Source: UBA9337 sp036584565 | GTDB lineage: Bacteria; Patescibacteriota; Minisyncoccia; Moranbacterales; UBA9337 | NCBI GenBank assembly: GCA_036584565.1 | Contig: JAZHDF010000040.1 | Coordinates: 1 to 23,336, forward strand | DNA: 23,336 nucleotides | Direction of reading: 5' to 3' | Shown: in pieces, positions 1-5,332 of the stretch | How positions within the stretch are numbered: the stretch's first letter is position 1 | How the letters are laid out: each line of letters starts with the position of its first letter | Position numbers and translations under genes: made by a program | Notes under the pieces: model-generated | What the model was told of the DNA's origin: nothing | Seen by the model: the letters and a program-made list of their open reading frames with translations, nothing else | Database searches by the model: none

Positions 1-104
1 TTGTTTAGCATCATATGGCTATTATATCATAGCTTCTGATGGTCTAGAGCCTTATTTATTATCCCTAATTTTACCAAAACATACCTCTTCTGTAAAACTA
101 AAAT

Positions 105-130
105 AAAAACCCAAAATTAATTGGGTTTTT
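105..130. terminator. Terminator-like hairpin near the left edge
   Basis: An A-run plus CCCA is mirrored by TGGG plus a T-run around an 8-base loop. It reads as a U-tailed hairpin on both strands, so it could end transcription from either side. On the minus strand it lies downstream of the GIY-YIG/tRNA-Ser region. I see no gene in bases 1-104. Confidence 0.6.
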
Positions 131-159
131 ATTAGAAAATATCACTTTTACATAACTAA

Positions 160-234
160 TGTGTCACGCCGTAGCTACGCTTCAGCGTAGCGAAGGCGGA
201 GAGGCAGGCCTGCCTGCCGGTAGGCAGGGATTTG
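160..234 (-). pseudogene. Broken 3' end of a tRNA-Ser gene plus its 3' flank
   Basis: Bases 160-207 are identical to 543-590, which hold the last 10 bases of the intact tRNA-Ser plus 38 bases of 3' flank. The tRNA match resumes at 228-234 (GGATTTG), giving the T-arm and acceptor 3' strand. Between these lies a 20-base palindromic insert (208-227). The rest of the tRNA is missing, so this is a remnant. It lies on the far side of the GIY-YIG ORF at 255-479, so that ORF sits between two copies of the tRNA 3' end. Confidence 0.8.
208..227. repeat. Short palindromic repeat inserted in the tRNA fragment
   Basis: The segment is an imperfect palindrome of CCTGCC-type arms around CCGG. It interrupts sequence that is continuous in the intact tRNA-Ser (590/591). 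GGCAG stands on both sides of the insert (203-207 and 223-227), which could be a small target duplication or just part of the palindrome. Confidence 0.65.
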
Positions 235-254
235 GTCACGAGTAAATTTTTGTC

Positions 255-479
255 TTACAAGAAATGCTTTTTAACAAAAGCTCTTCCTGATCCGGTTTTT
301 AAATATTTTTCAAATTCAAAAGCTTTGTATTTATCACTAATTGCAAAATAGAATTCAAGCTCTATTGGTAAACGATTTGCGGTTGCCGAAACATATCCTT
401 TTTGATGTCTGGCTAACCTTTCTTTCAGATTATCCATACATCCAACATAGAAACCATTTCTGCATTTGATACTATACAC
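255..479 (-). CDS. Small GIY-YIG nuclease-like protein, start codon possibly lost
   Basis: The ORF encodes the compact GIY-YIG fold of the UPF0213/YhbQ-like group. In frame one reads YYVYSIKC (GIY half), then FYVGC (YIG half), then DNLKERLARHQKG with the usual arginine, and a C-terminal YLKTGSGRAFVKK. The first half of the motif begins upstream of the GTG at 479. The position where relatives have Met is ATT at 486-488 (ATT TAT TAT GTG), and no ATG lies in this frame before a stop. Either ATT or GTG is the start, or the gene has lost its start. No Shine-Dalgarno is visible. It sits just 3' of tRNA-Ser and is bracketed by copies of the tRNA 3' end. Family membership is clear. Activity and substrate are unknown. 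Confidence 0.75.
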   Translation of the reverse strand: MYSIKCRNGFYVGCMDNLKERLARHQKGYVSATANRLPIELEFYFAISDKYKAFEFEKYLKTGSGRAFVKKHFL

Positions 480-542
480 ATAATAAATATAATTGAATAT
501 TTGTGTATTAAGATCTCGCTTTCGCGTAGCTACTTAGCGGAC

Positions 543-590
543 TGTGTCACGCCGTAGCTACGCTTCAGCGTAGCGAAGGCGGAGAGGCAG
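543..590 (-). repeat. 48-base direct repeat covering the tRNA-Ser 3' end and flank
   Basis: This is identical to 160-207. It contains a hairpin, GCTACGCT-TC-AGCGTAGC, directly after the tRNA 3' end on the minus strand, without a clear U-tract. A related but degenerate CGCGTAGC-type sequence lies at about 514-535. Confidence 0.85.
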
Positions 591-666
591 GGATTTGAAC
601 CCTGGAACCCTTTTACAGGTTAACACGTTAGCAGTGTGCCGCTTTCGACCACTCAGCCACCTCTCC
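581..666 (-). tRNA. tRNA-Ser, anticodon GCU
   Basis: Minus-strand reading gives an acceptor stem GGAGAGG paired with CCTCTCC, a D-arm with AGTGGTC, an anticodon loop CTGCTAA (anticodon GCT), a long class II variable arm as expected for serine, and a T-loop TTCAAAT. The 3' CCA is not encoded. The base pair at the base of the anticodon loop appears as A31-C39, a mild oddity. The upstream GIY-YIG ORF (628-906) ends inside this tRNA, its stop TAA falling in the anticodon loop. Broken copies of the gene lie on both sides. Confidence 0.93.
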
Positions 667-906
667 ATTTATAATCTTTTTAAAAGCAATTCCACTTTTG
701 TAAGATTTTATTTTTTTCTCTTCAATTCTTGCTTCTTTAATCGAACAGAATTTTTTTAAACAAACCAATTTCCAGGGACCATTTAATTTTGTGTACAATC
801 CGCCTGTTCCATTTTGATGCTCTCTTATTCTTCTCTCTAAATTATTAGTGGAGCCGATATAAAACTTCTCACTTTTTAGACTTTGTAATATATATACAAA
901 ACTCAT
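628..906 (-). CDS. Small GIY-YIG nuclease-like protein running into tRNA-Ser
   Basis: The 92-codon ORF begins MSFVYILQS (GIY half), continues KFYIGSTNNLERRIREHQNG (YIG half and conserved Arg), and ends in a helical KEARIEEKKIKSYKSG segment with a plausible catalytic Glu. I choose the ATG at 904-906 because the motif begins there. The longer frame to 948 only reads through the upstream tRNA fragment and palindrome. Its last residues, GEVAEWSKAAHC, are encoded by the 5' half of the tRNA-Ser gene, so the native end was probably elsewhere or the tail is tolerated. No clear ribosome binding site. The coding body is bracketed by two copies of the tRNA 5' half (912-962 and the intact gene), suggesting insertion at the tRNA. 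The fold is confident; the biochemical role is unknown. Confidence 0.75.
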   Translation of the reverse strand: MSFVYILQSLKSEKFYIGSTNNLERRIREHQNGTGGLYTKLNGPWKLVCLKKFCSIKEARIEEKKIKSYKSGIAFKKIINGEVAEWSKAAHC

Positions 907-911
907 AATGA

Positions 912-962
912 TGCCGCTTTCGACTTCACCCCGCAACTTGCGGGGCAAGCTCAGCCACCTCT
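912..962 (-). pseudogene. Broken 5' half of a tRNA-Ser gene with palindrome insert
   Basis: Bases 912-924 and 950-962 match the intact tRNA-Ser at 637-649 and 652-664 (13 bases each): the acceptor 5' strand plus D-arm. Where the intact gene has two bases (650-651), this copy has 25 bases (925-949) built on the palindrome CCCCGCAA-C-TTGCGGGG. It ends two bases past the D-arm, directly before the GIY-YIG start codon. Confidence 0.8.
925..949. repeat. Palindromic repeat inside the tRNA 5' fragment
   Basis: A perfect 8-base inverted repeat around one C (CCCCGCAA/TTGCGGGG) lies in TTCA and CAAG flanks. It differs in sequence from the palindrome at 208-227, so two different palindromes have landed in two pieces of the same tRNA. 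Confidence 0.7.
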
Positions 963-1130
963 ATAACCAAACACAATAAAAATAATATCAATAAAAAAAG
1001 ATTTAATCAAGTGTGCCTAAAATAAAAATCTAATATTTCTTTAACCGGCTTATTTTTTATACAGAAAATAGACATTTTGAGAATACTACTATAGAATGAG
1101 GAAAAAATAATCTATCTATTAAAAAAATAC

Positions 1131-1403
1131 ATGGAAAAAATAAGTGATCTGAAAAAGGAAATTAATCTTATCAAAAAAAGGAACCAACGCGTCGAGGCTG
1201 ATAAAGCCTAGGAAACCAGTTGGTTTCGTAAACTTGCCGTCGCTTTTTTAACCTATGTTGTAATTGTGCTATTTTTTATTACCGCCGGATTTTCAAAACC
1301 GTTTATCAATGCCATCGTGCCAACACTTGGCTTTTTGCTCTCCACCCTATCAATATCCGTATTAAAAGAATATTGGATAAAGAATATTTATAATAGGAAA
1401 TAA
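1131..1403 (+). pseudogene. Small membrane protein gene with in-frame amber (broken)
   Basis: From the ATG at 1131 the frame is open for 26 codons (MEKISDLKKEINLIKK, then RNQRVEADKA), meets TAG at 1209-1211, and stays open to TAA at 1401-1403. The second part reads ETSWFRKLAVAFLTYVVIVL and so on, with two hydrophobic segments and a basic end. This resembles a roughly 90-residue membrane protein I recall from CPR genomes, in which a Trp (TGG) follows DKA, so one G-to-A change explains the amber. TAG ends rplT in this window, so recoding is unlikely. It may be a true nonsense mutation, a sequencing error or a rare suppressed codon. It lies 13 bases before the DUF488-like gene and could share its transcript. 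Confidence 0.7.
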
Positions 1404-1416
1404 CAAGGAGGCTGCC

Positions 1417-1824
1417 ATGCCGGAACTGCACACTATTTCATTATTTGCTCCGTTGGAAATTGATCAAGGCAGGATCAGAATTTCGGTAATTTCCAGACCA
1501 ACCCTGGATGACGGGAAAACACCGGACGAAAGGATAAGGGAGGGTGTCACCCATCACGAATGGATAAAAGACTTCGCTCCCCCATCCAAACTGATTGGAA
1601 GTTACAAAAGAGGAGAAATATCTTGGAAAGAATACGAAGAAAAATATCTTGAATTTCTGAGATCACCGGAGCAAAAAGAAAAAGTAGCCAAGTTTGCCAA
1701 AAGATGCAAACAAGAAAAAATAACTCTGGCTTGTGTAGAGCTGACGGCGACTTATTGCCATCGCCGACTTCTGGCCGAAGAGCTTCGGCGACATGAATCC
1801 GAACTAAGCATAGTTCACAAATAA
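1417..1824 (+). CDS. DUF488 family protein
   Basis: The gene encodes 135 residues with the layout of DUF488 proteins. It has an N-terminal strand, then FAPPSKLIGSYKRGEISWKEYEEKYLEFL (the lysine- and aromatic-rich middle), and a C-terminal ITLACVELTATYCHRRLLAEEL, matching the family's usual ending where a Cys-His-Arg follows the central strand. The biochemical function of DUF488 is not settled, so I give none. The start is well supported: AAGGAGG at 1405-1411 lies 5 bases before the ATG. A strong hairpin terminator follows 4 bases after the stop. The broken membrane-protein ORF just upstream is probably in the same operon. Confidence 0.75.
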   Translation: MPELHTISLFAPLEIDQGRIRISVISRPTLDDGKTPDERIREGVTHHEWIKDFAPPSKLIGSYKRGEISWKEYEEKYLEFLRSPEQKEKVAKFAKRCKQEKITLACVELTATYCHRRLLAEELRRHESELSIVHK

Positions 1825-1828
1825 GAAC

Positions 1829-1857
1829 AACGACTTAACTGGTGCAGTTAAGTCGTT
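1829..1857. terminator. Intrinsic terminator after the DUF488 gene
   Basis: A perfect 12-base-pair stem (AACGACTTAACT / AGTTAAGTCGTT) with loop GGTGC is followed by a T-rich stretch. It ends the plus-strand gene and may also serve the converging GNAT gene. Confidence 0.85.
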
Positions 1858-1971
1858 TTATAAATTCTAAAACATAAATCCAAAGAAATAATAAATTTCA
1901 GCCTTTCAAATAAGCAAAAAAATATTTCCCAATACTTGATGCTTGCCCTATGTCTAAATAAGCCAAAAAAA

Positions 1972-2490
1972 CTACTTAATCTTTGCAAGTAAATAAGCAT
2001 CGATATATTTATTTCCTTTTTTAGCTTCCTTTCTGCAGATTCCCTCCAATGCAAAGCCGGATTTCTCCAAAACTCTTTTTGATCCTGTATTAAAAACATA
2101 AACCTTGGCCCAAATCCTTTTTAGCTTCAATTTTTTAAATCCATAATTGCACACCAATTTGGTTGCCTCGGTCATAATCCCCCGCCCCCAAAATTTTTCA
2201 CCAATCCAGTACCCCAATTCCCCCTTGTGACCGGGAACTATTTCATGCAGTCCGATTGCTCCGCAAATTTCTCCATCTATTTCAATTCCCCAGACAATAT
2301 CACTGGAATTCTTATTCTTATATTGATTTATTTTTTCTCTAATCCAACCTTTGGCATCTTCCATTGTATACGGATATGGGATAGTGGCAGTATTTTTGGA
2401 AATTTTTTTGTTGTTGATATTTTTGACAATGGAGACTTCATCCCCCCTCCTTACCGGACGCAAGATAAAATTCTTTGATTGGATAATCAT
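1972..2490 (-). CDS. GNAT N-acetyltransferase, RimJ/RimL-like
   Basis: The 172-residue protein follows the GNAT order: an N-terminal ILRPVRRGDE strand-turn, a DIVWGIEIDGEICGAIGLHEI beta pair, GELGYWIGEKFWGRGIMTEATKLVCNYGF (strand 4 plus the acetyl-CoA loop, R-G-I-M-T-E-A replacing the usual G-x-G-x-A form), then LKRIWAKVYVFNTGSKRVLEKSGFALEG, typical of enzymes that acetylate the N-terminus of proteins such as ribosomal proteins, or amino sugars. The acceptor cannot be told from sequence. It is transcribed opposite to smpB, with a spacer of about 160 bases that should hold both promoters. Its stop faces the DUF488 gene. Confidence 0.88.
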   Translation of the reverse strand: MIIQSKNFILRPVRRGDEVSIVKNINNKKISKNTATIPYPYTMEDAKGWIREKINQYKNKNSSDIVWGIEIDGEICGAIGLHEIVPGHKGELGYWIGEKFWGRGIMTEATKLVCNYGFKKLKLKRIWAKVYVFNTGSKRVLEKSGFALEGICRKEAKKGNKYIDAYLLAKIK

Positions 2491-2654
2491 AATATTATTC
2501 TTTATAATTTTGATTTAATAATGCGCTTTCATGAATATAAAATAAGCTTATCACAAAAAAACACTATCTTACAACAATGAAACAGATTTAACATTCTAAA
2601 GATTTCAAAAATTAAAGCATTTCCAACATTTCAAACATCTGCTAAACTAAAAAC

Positions 2655-3104
2655 ATGAGTACAATCGCAGTAAACAAACGAGCTAATTTTGATTATGAAA
2701 TCATAGACAAATATGAGGCCGGCTTGGTATTGTCCGGAGCGGAAGTAAAATCCATCAAAACCGGACATCTCAGTCTAAAGGGCAGTTTTGTCACTTTTCG
2801 AGGAACGGAGCCTTTTTTGACCAATGCCGACATCCCTTTTTATAAGTTTGCCGGCAAGCCCGTCAATTACGATTCTCGCCGACCGCGAAAACTGCTTTTA
2901 AAGAAGTCCGAGATCAGGAATTTACTCGGAAAAATCAAAGTAAAGGGCTTGACACTTGTGCCTATTCGGGTTTATACTAAGAAAAGACTTATCAAGCTTG
3001 AGTTTGGTGTTGGTCGTGGTAAAAAGGAGTATGACAAGCGAGAAAGCATCAAACAAAAGGAAAATAAGCGAAAAACTCAAAGACTCCTTAGGAATATAGG
3101 GTAA
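2655..3104 (+). CDS. smpB: SsrA-binding protein SmpB
   Basis: SmpB binds the tRNA-like end of tmRNA and brings it to stalled ribosomes, where the message is swapped and the unfinished protein is tagged. The 149-residue product has the signature parts: an N-terminal VNKRANFDYEI, YEAGLVLSGAEVKSIKTGHLSLKGSFV (OB-fold core and tmRNA-contacting loop), IRNLLGKIKVKGLTLVPIRVYTKKRLIKLEFGVGRGKKEYDKR, and a basic C-terminal tail that enters the mRNA channel. Length is normal. The tmRNA gene lies about 370 bases downstream on the same strand, so both partners are clustered. A GIY-YIG gene starts 4 bases after this stop. Confidence 0.96.
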   Translation: MSTIAVNKRANFDYEIIDKYEAGLVLSGAEVKSIKTGHLSLKGSFVTFRGTEPFLTNADIPFYKFAGKPVNYDSRRPRKLLLKKSEIRNLLGKIKVKGLTLVPIRVYTKKRLIKLEFGVGRGKKEYDKRESIKQKENKRKTQRLLRNIG

Positions 3105-3108
3105 ATAT

Positions 3109-3354
3109 ATGTTTTATGTGTATGTCATCAAAAGTCTAAAAGATAATAATTTGTATATAGGCCATACAGATAATTTAAAAGAAAGATTTGATAAACATAA
3201 TAAGGGATTAGTAATTTCAACTAAGACAAGAAGGCCATTTAAATTATTATATTATGAAGCTTGTAATATTTTGGAAGATGCAGTAAAAAGAGAAAAAGCT
3301 CTAAAGACTGGATATGGGAGAGCATACTTAAAAAGAAGAATAAGTGAAAACTAA
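3109..3354 (+). CDS. Small GIY-YIG nuclease-like protein between smpB and ssrA
   Basis: The 81-residue protein is a complete compact GIY-YIG domain: MFYVYVIKS, then NLYIGHTDNLKERFDKHNKG with the conserved Arg, LLYYEACNILEDAVKREKALK with a candidate catalytic Glu, and GYGRAYLKRR at the end. It resembles the ORF at 255-479 (shared DNLKER, ALKTGYGRA versus YLKTGSGRA). It starts 4 bases after smpB, so it is probably translated from the smpB message. No strong Shine-Dalgarno is visible. It is the third GIY-YIG ORF in the window next to a tRNA or tmRNA gene, but here I see no duplicated tmRNA piece. Confidence 0.88.
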   Translation: MFYVYVIKSLKDNNLYIGHTDNLKERFDKHNKGLVISTKTRRPFKLLYYEACNILEDAVKREKALKTGYGRAYLKRRISEN

Positions 3355-3430
3355 ACATTCGCGCCGACAACACTTCGCGTAGTAGACTAATTGCTACTCG
3401 TTGCAGACGAAGCTTGCTCAATACTATTTT

Positions 3431-3473
3431 GGGCGGGCCCGCCCGCAACGCTTCGCGTAGCGATGCGGGCGGG
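3431..3473. repeat. G+C-rich palindrome abutting the tmRNA 5' end
   Basis: CCCGCCCGCA (3438-3447) is mirrored by TGCGGGCGGG (3464-3473), with a smaller CGCT/AGCG pairing and GCGTAGCG-type sequence inside. Bases 3431-3444 are themselves a perfect palindrome. The right arm includes the first three bases of mature tmRNA, so the precursor could fold either this hairpin or the acceptor stem. Confidence 0.75.
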
Positions 3474-3883
3474 GCTGTCTAGTTTCGACAGTTTGAACTT
3501 TAAAAACTAAGCAAGTCGACTCAAGTAACAACAGTCGTAAAACTCGGTTACACGATTATAAGTGCAAACTTTGTATCAAAAGCAAAGACCGCAATCGCTA
3601 ACGCTTTTGCACCGTCTTTCGCTCCTGCTATCGCCTAAATACGCTTTAGCCATCGAACCGCCTATTTCCGGTAAGCGGATCTCGGTGCCAACCGCCGGAA
3701 TAGCTTTTTGTGTCTCTTTCGCATAAATAGCAAACTTAATCGAAAGATCGACTGATAAAGTTTGTTTGTCTTATATTTATCAGTTTAAAATTCCATATTT
3801 GCATATGGAGAAAAGTCAAACTAAACTTGTAGAAGAGTTTTTTTAGCCAACTCTGGACATGGGTTCAATTCCCATCAGCTCCA
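3471..3883 (+). ncRNA. ssrA: Transfer-messenger RNA (tmRNA)
   Basis: tmRNA acts as tRNA-Ala and as a short message to rescue stalled ribosomes. The 5' end GGGGCTG pairs with CAGCTCC at 3876-3882. The tRNA-like 5' part has the tmRNA signature TCTAGTTTCGACAG, and the 3' part has the T-loop GGGTTCAATTCCC. The discriminator is A3883, and the next bases are CG, so CCA is not encoded. The length of about 413 bases is on the long side for a one-piece tmRNA. A G+C-rich palindrome touches the 5' end. Its partner gene smpB lies upstream on the same strand. The first bases after the RNA lead into a 7-base repeat array and then infC. Confidence 0.95.
3564..3638 (+). other. tmRNA tag-peptide reading frame (24 residues)
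   Basis: After ATAAGT the resume codon GCA begins an open frame of 24 codons ending in TAA at 3636-3638. The tag starts ANFVSKAK and ends SFAPAIA. It is alanine-rich and hydrophobic at the end, as tags read by ClpXP-type proteases are, but it is much longer than the common 10 to 15 residues and ends in AIA rather than LAA. The resume codon is my choice from the AGT-GCA-AAC context, which matches the usual tmRNA pattern. Confidence 0.75.
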
Positions 3884-3892
3884 CGTTTATTC

Positions 3893-3987
3893 AGTAATCG
3901 GTAATCAGTAACTTGTAAACAGTAAAAGTTATCGATTACAATCAGAAAAAATTAATTACTGGTGACCGATTGCCGGTTACTAGCCAC
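3893..3987. repeat. 7-base repeat array upstream of infC
   Basis: Units of the type CAGTAAT/CGGTAAT/CAGTAAC run from the tmRNA end, and the opposite-strand form (TTACTGG, TTGCCGG, TTACTAG) runs up to the infC start. The two halves are partly complementary, so a transcript could fold into a long imperfect hairpin just before infC. Confidence 0.75.
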
Positions 3988-3993
3988 TATTTC

Positions 3994-4536
3994 ATGCGAA
4001 GACGCCACGTCAAAAGAAAACCGATTCAGCAAAAGCCTCGTTACAGAGTAAACGAGTATATTCGAATGCCTGTTGTTTTTGTAATTGATGAAGACAAAAA
4101 TCAGCTTGGAGAAATGAGCAATATCGAGGCCTTGGAATTGGCTCGCTCCAAAAATTTGGATCTGGTGGAAGTGGCGCCCAATGCCCATCCTCCGGTTTGC
4201 AAGATAACCAACTACGGAAAGTTCCAATATACCCAGTCCAAACAGGATCGCCTCAATAAAGCCAAGCAAAAGAAAACGGAAATCAAAGGAGTGCGCTTGG
4301 GTGTAAGAACCGATGATCACGATCTGAGTTTCAAAAAGAAGCAAACCGAAAAATTTCTCAGCAAAGGAAACAAGGTCAAGATAGAGTTAAGATTGAGAGG
4401 CCGAGAGAAAGCTCATCAAAATTTGGCGGTTGAAAATATCCGCGCATTCGTCGCCAGCATTGACATTCCCTATAAAATAGAAGAAGATGTCAAAAGGTAT
4501 CCCGGAGGATTTAATATCCTGATTGCTCCCGAATAA
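3994..4536 (+). CDS. infC: Translation initiation factor IF-3
   Basis: IF-3 binds the 30S subunit, keeps it free of 50S and checks the start codon and initiator tRNA. The 180-residue product has a basic leader, then YRVNEYIRMPVVFVIDEDKNQLGEMSNIEALELA (N domain), LDLVEVAPNAHPPVCKITNYGKFQY (end of N domain), a lysine-rich linker KAKQKKTEIKGVRLGVRTDDHDL, and a C domain ending in ILIAPE. I start at the ATG at 3994. The longer frame from TTG at 3970 reads only through the repeat array. No Shine-Dalgarno is visible. It heads the conserved infC-rpmI-rplT cluster; in many bacteria L20 represses this operon. Confidence 0.95.
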   Translation: MRRRHVKRKPIQQKPRYRVNEYIRMPVVFVIDEDKNQLGEMSNIEALELARSKNLDLVEVAPNAHPPVCKITNYGKFQYTQSKQDRLNKAKQKKTEIKGVRLGVRTDDHDLSFKKKQTEKFLSKGNKVKIELRLRGREKAHQNLAVENIRAFVASIDIPYKIEEDVKRYPGGFNILIAPE

Positions 4537-4579
4537 ATAAATATGTAAATAAATAAATTTAATATTAAAGACATAAGTT

Positions 4580-4771
4580 ATGCCCAAGATTAAAAGCAAA
4601 AAATCTCTTTTGAAAAAAATCAAAGTGACCGGCGCCAAAAAAGTTCTCCGCCGATATACCAAGCAAAATCATTTTAATTCCAAACAAACGGGAAGCTTCA
4701 AGCGCAAAAAAAGATCCGATGTCGAAATAGTCGGCAAAGAAGCTAAAAATATTTTAAAAGCATTAGCCTAA
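4580..4771 (+). CDS. rpmI: Ribosomal protein bL35
   Basis: This very basic 63-residue protein has the L35 pattern: MPKIKSKKSLLKKIKVTGAK, then RRYTKQNHFNSKQTGSFKRKKR, where relatives read GK-(K/R)-HLLTKKS-KRKR, and a short acidic-to-neutral helical end NILKALA. It is part of the large ribosomal subunit. It is slightly variant in the central loop (QNHFNSKQTG). It lies 43 bases after infC and 90 bases before rplT, and that second gap is filled by a 7-base repeat array. Confidence 0.93.
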   Translation: MPKIKSKKSLLKKIKVTGAKKVLRRYTKQNHFNSKQTGSFKRKKRSDVEIVGKEAKNILKALA

Positions 4772-4784
4772 ATCATACTGTAAT

Positions 4785-4857
4785 CAGTAATCAGTAATCG
4801 GAATCAGTAATTTAATTTCTGAAAACCAGTTACCAGTTACGAGTTACGAGTTACTAA
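4785..4857. repeat. Inverted 7-base repeat arrays between rpmI and rplT
   Basis: The left half is about five tandem GTAATCA-type units. The right half is five GTTACCA/GTTACGA units, the reverse-complement style of the left. Together they can form a long imperfect hairpin that ends about 5 bases before the rplT start codon. Confidence 0.78.
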
Positions 4858-4861
4858 AACA

Positions 4862-5209
4862 ATGACAAGAGTAAAACGCGGAGTCGCCGCCAATAAAAGA
4901 AGAAAGAACGTTTTGAAACTTACCAAAGGTTTTAAATGGAGAAGAAGCACTAATTTCAGAGCTGCTAAAGAGGCTGTTTTGAAGGCCGGTAAATACGCCC
5001 ACCGCGATCGCCGAGCCAAAAAAAGAGTGATGCGCGGACTTTGGATTATCCGTCTTAATAACGCCGTTAGAAACTTTGATCTTTCTTACAGCAAATTTAT
5101 CAAAATTTTAAAAGATAAAAAAATTGAACTGGACAGAAAAGTTCTCTCTCAAATGGCTATGGAGAATCCGGAAACTTTTGCCAAACTGATGGAAGAAGTG
5201 AAAAAATAG
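4862..5209 (+). CDS. rplT: Ribosomal protein bL20
   Basis: The 115-residue L20 is an early 23S rRNA-binding assembly protein and, in several bacteria, the repressor of its own operon. The sequence TRVKRGVAANKRRKNVLKLTKGFKWRRSTNFRAAKEAVLKAGKYAHRDRRAKKRVMRGLWIIRLNNAVR is the standard long N-terminal helix and globular start, followed by a conserved LSYSKFIKILKDKKIELDRKVLSQMA. Length is normal. It ends with TAG and is followed by a strong terminator, so it closes the operon. The hairpin-forming repeats just upstream are where an autoregulatory site would be expected, though none is proven here. Confidence 0.96.
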   Translation: MTRVKRGVAANKRRKNVLKLTKGFKWRRSTNFRAAKEAVLKAGKYAHRDRRAKKRVMRGLWIIRLNNAVRNFDLSYSKFIKILKDKKIELDRKVLSQMAMENPETFAKLMEEVKK

Positions 5210-5232
5210 AAACTCAAAAAATTAAATTTTTT

Positions 5233-5257
5233 AAAACACCTCGCAGAGAGGTGTTTT
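5233..5257. terminator. Intrinsic terminator of the infC-rpmI-rplT operon
   Basis: A 10-base-pair stem AAAACACCTC/GAGGTGTTTT around GCAGA is followed by a T-run. A-rich bases on the other side make it usable in both directions, for rplT and for the converging gene at 5333-5698. Confidence 0.9.
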
Positions 5258-5332
5258 TGTTTTGATGGATTTTTATATTTTAAAAGCGGTCAAATAAAAT
5301 TATAGTGACCGCCCTAAGACATACCTCCCCTC

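Noticed and set aside
670..948. Longer start for the GIY-YIG ORF (MPRKLRGEVESGII prefix)
   Set aside because: The added residues are translated tRNA fragment and palindrome; the conserved motif starts at the ATG at 904-906.
2227..2478. Plus-strand ORF opposite the GNAT gene
   Set aside because: It is an antisense shadow of a well-supported gene, with no binding site or family pattern.
3893..4857. 7-base arrays as a CRISPR
   Set aside because: Units are far too short, drift in sequence and have no spacers; no cas genes are present.
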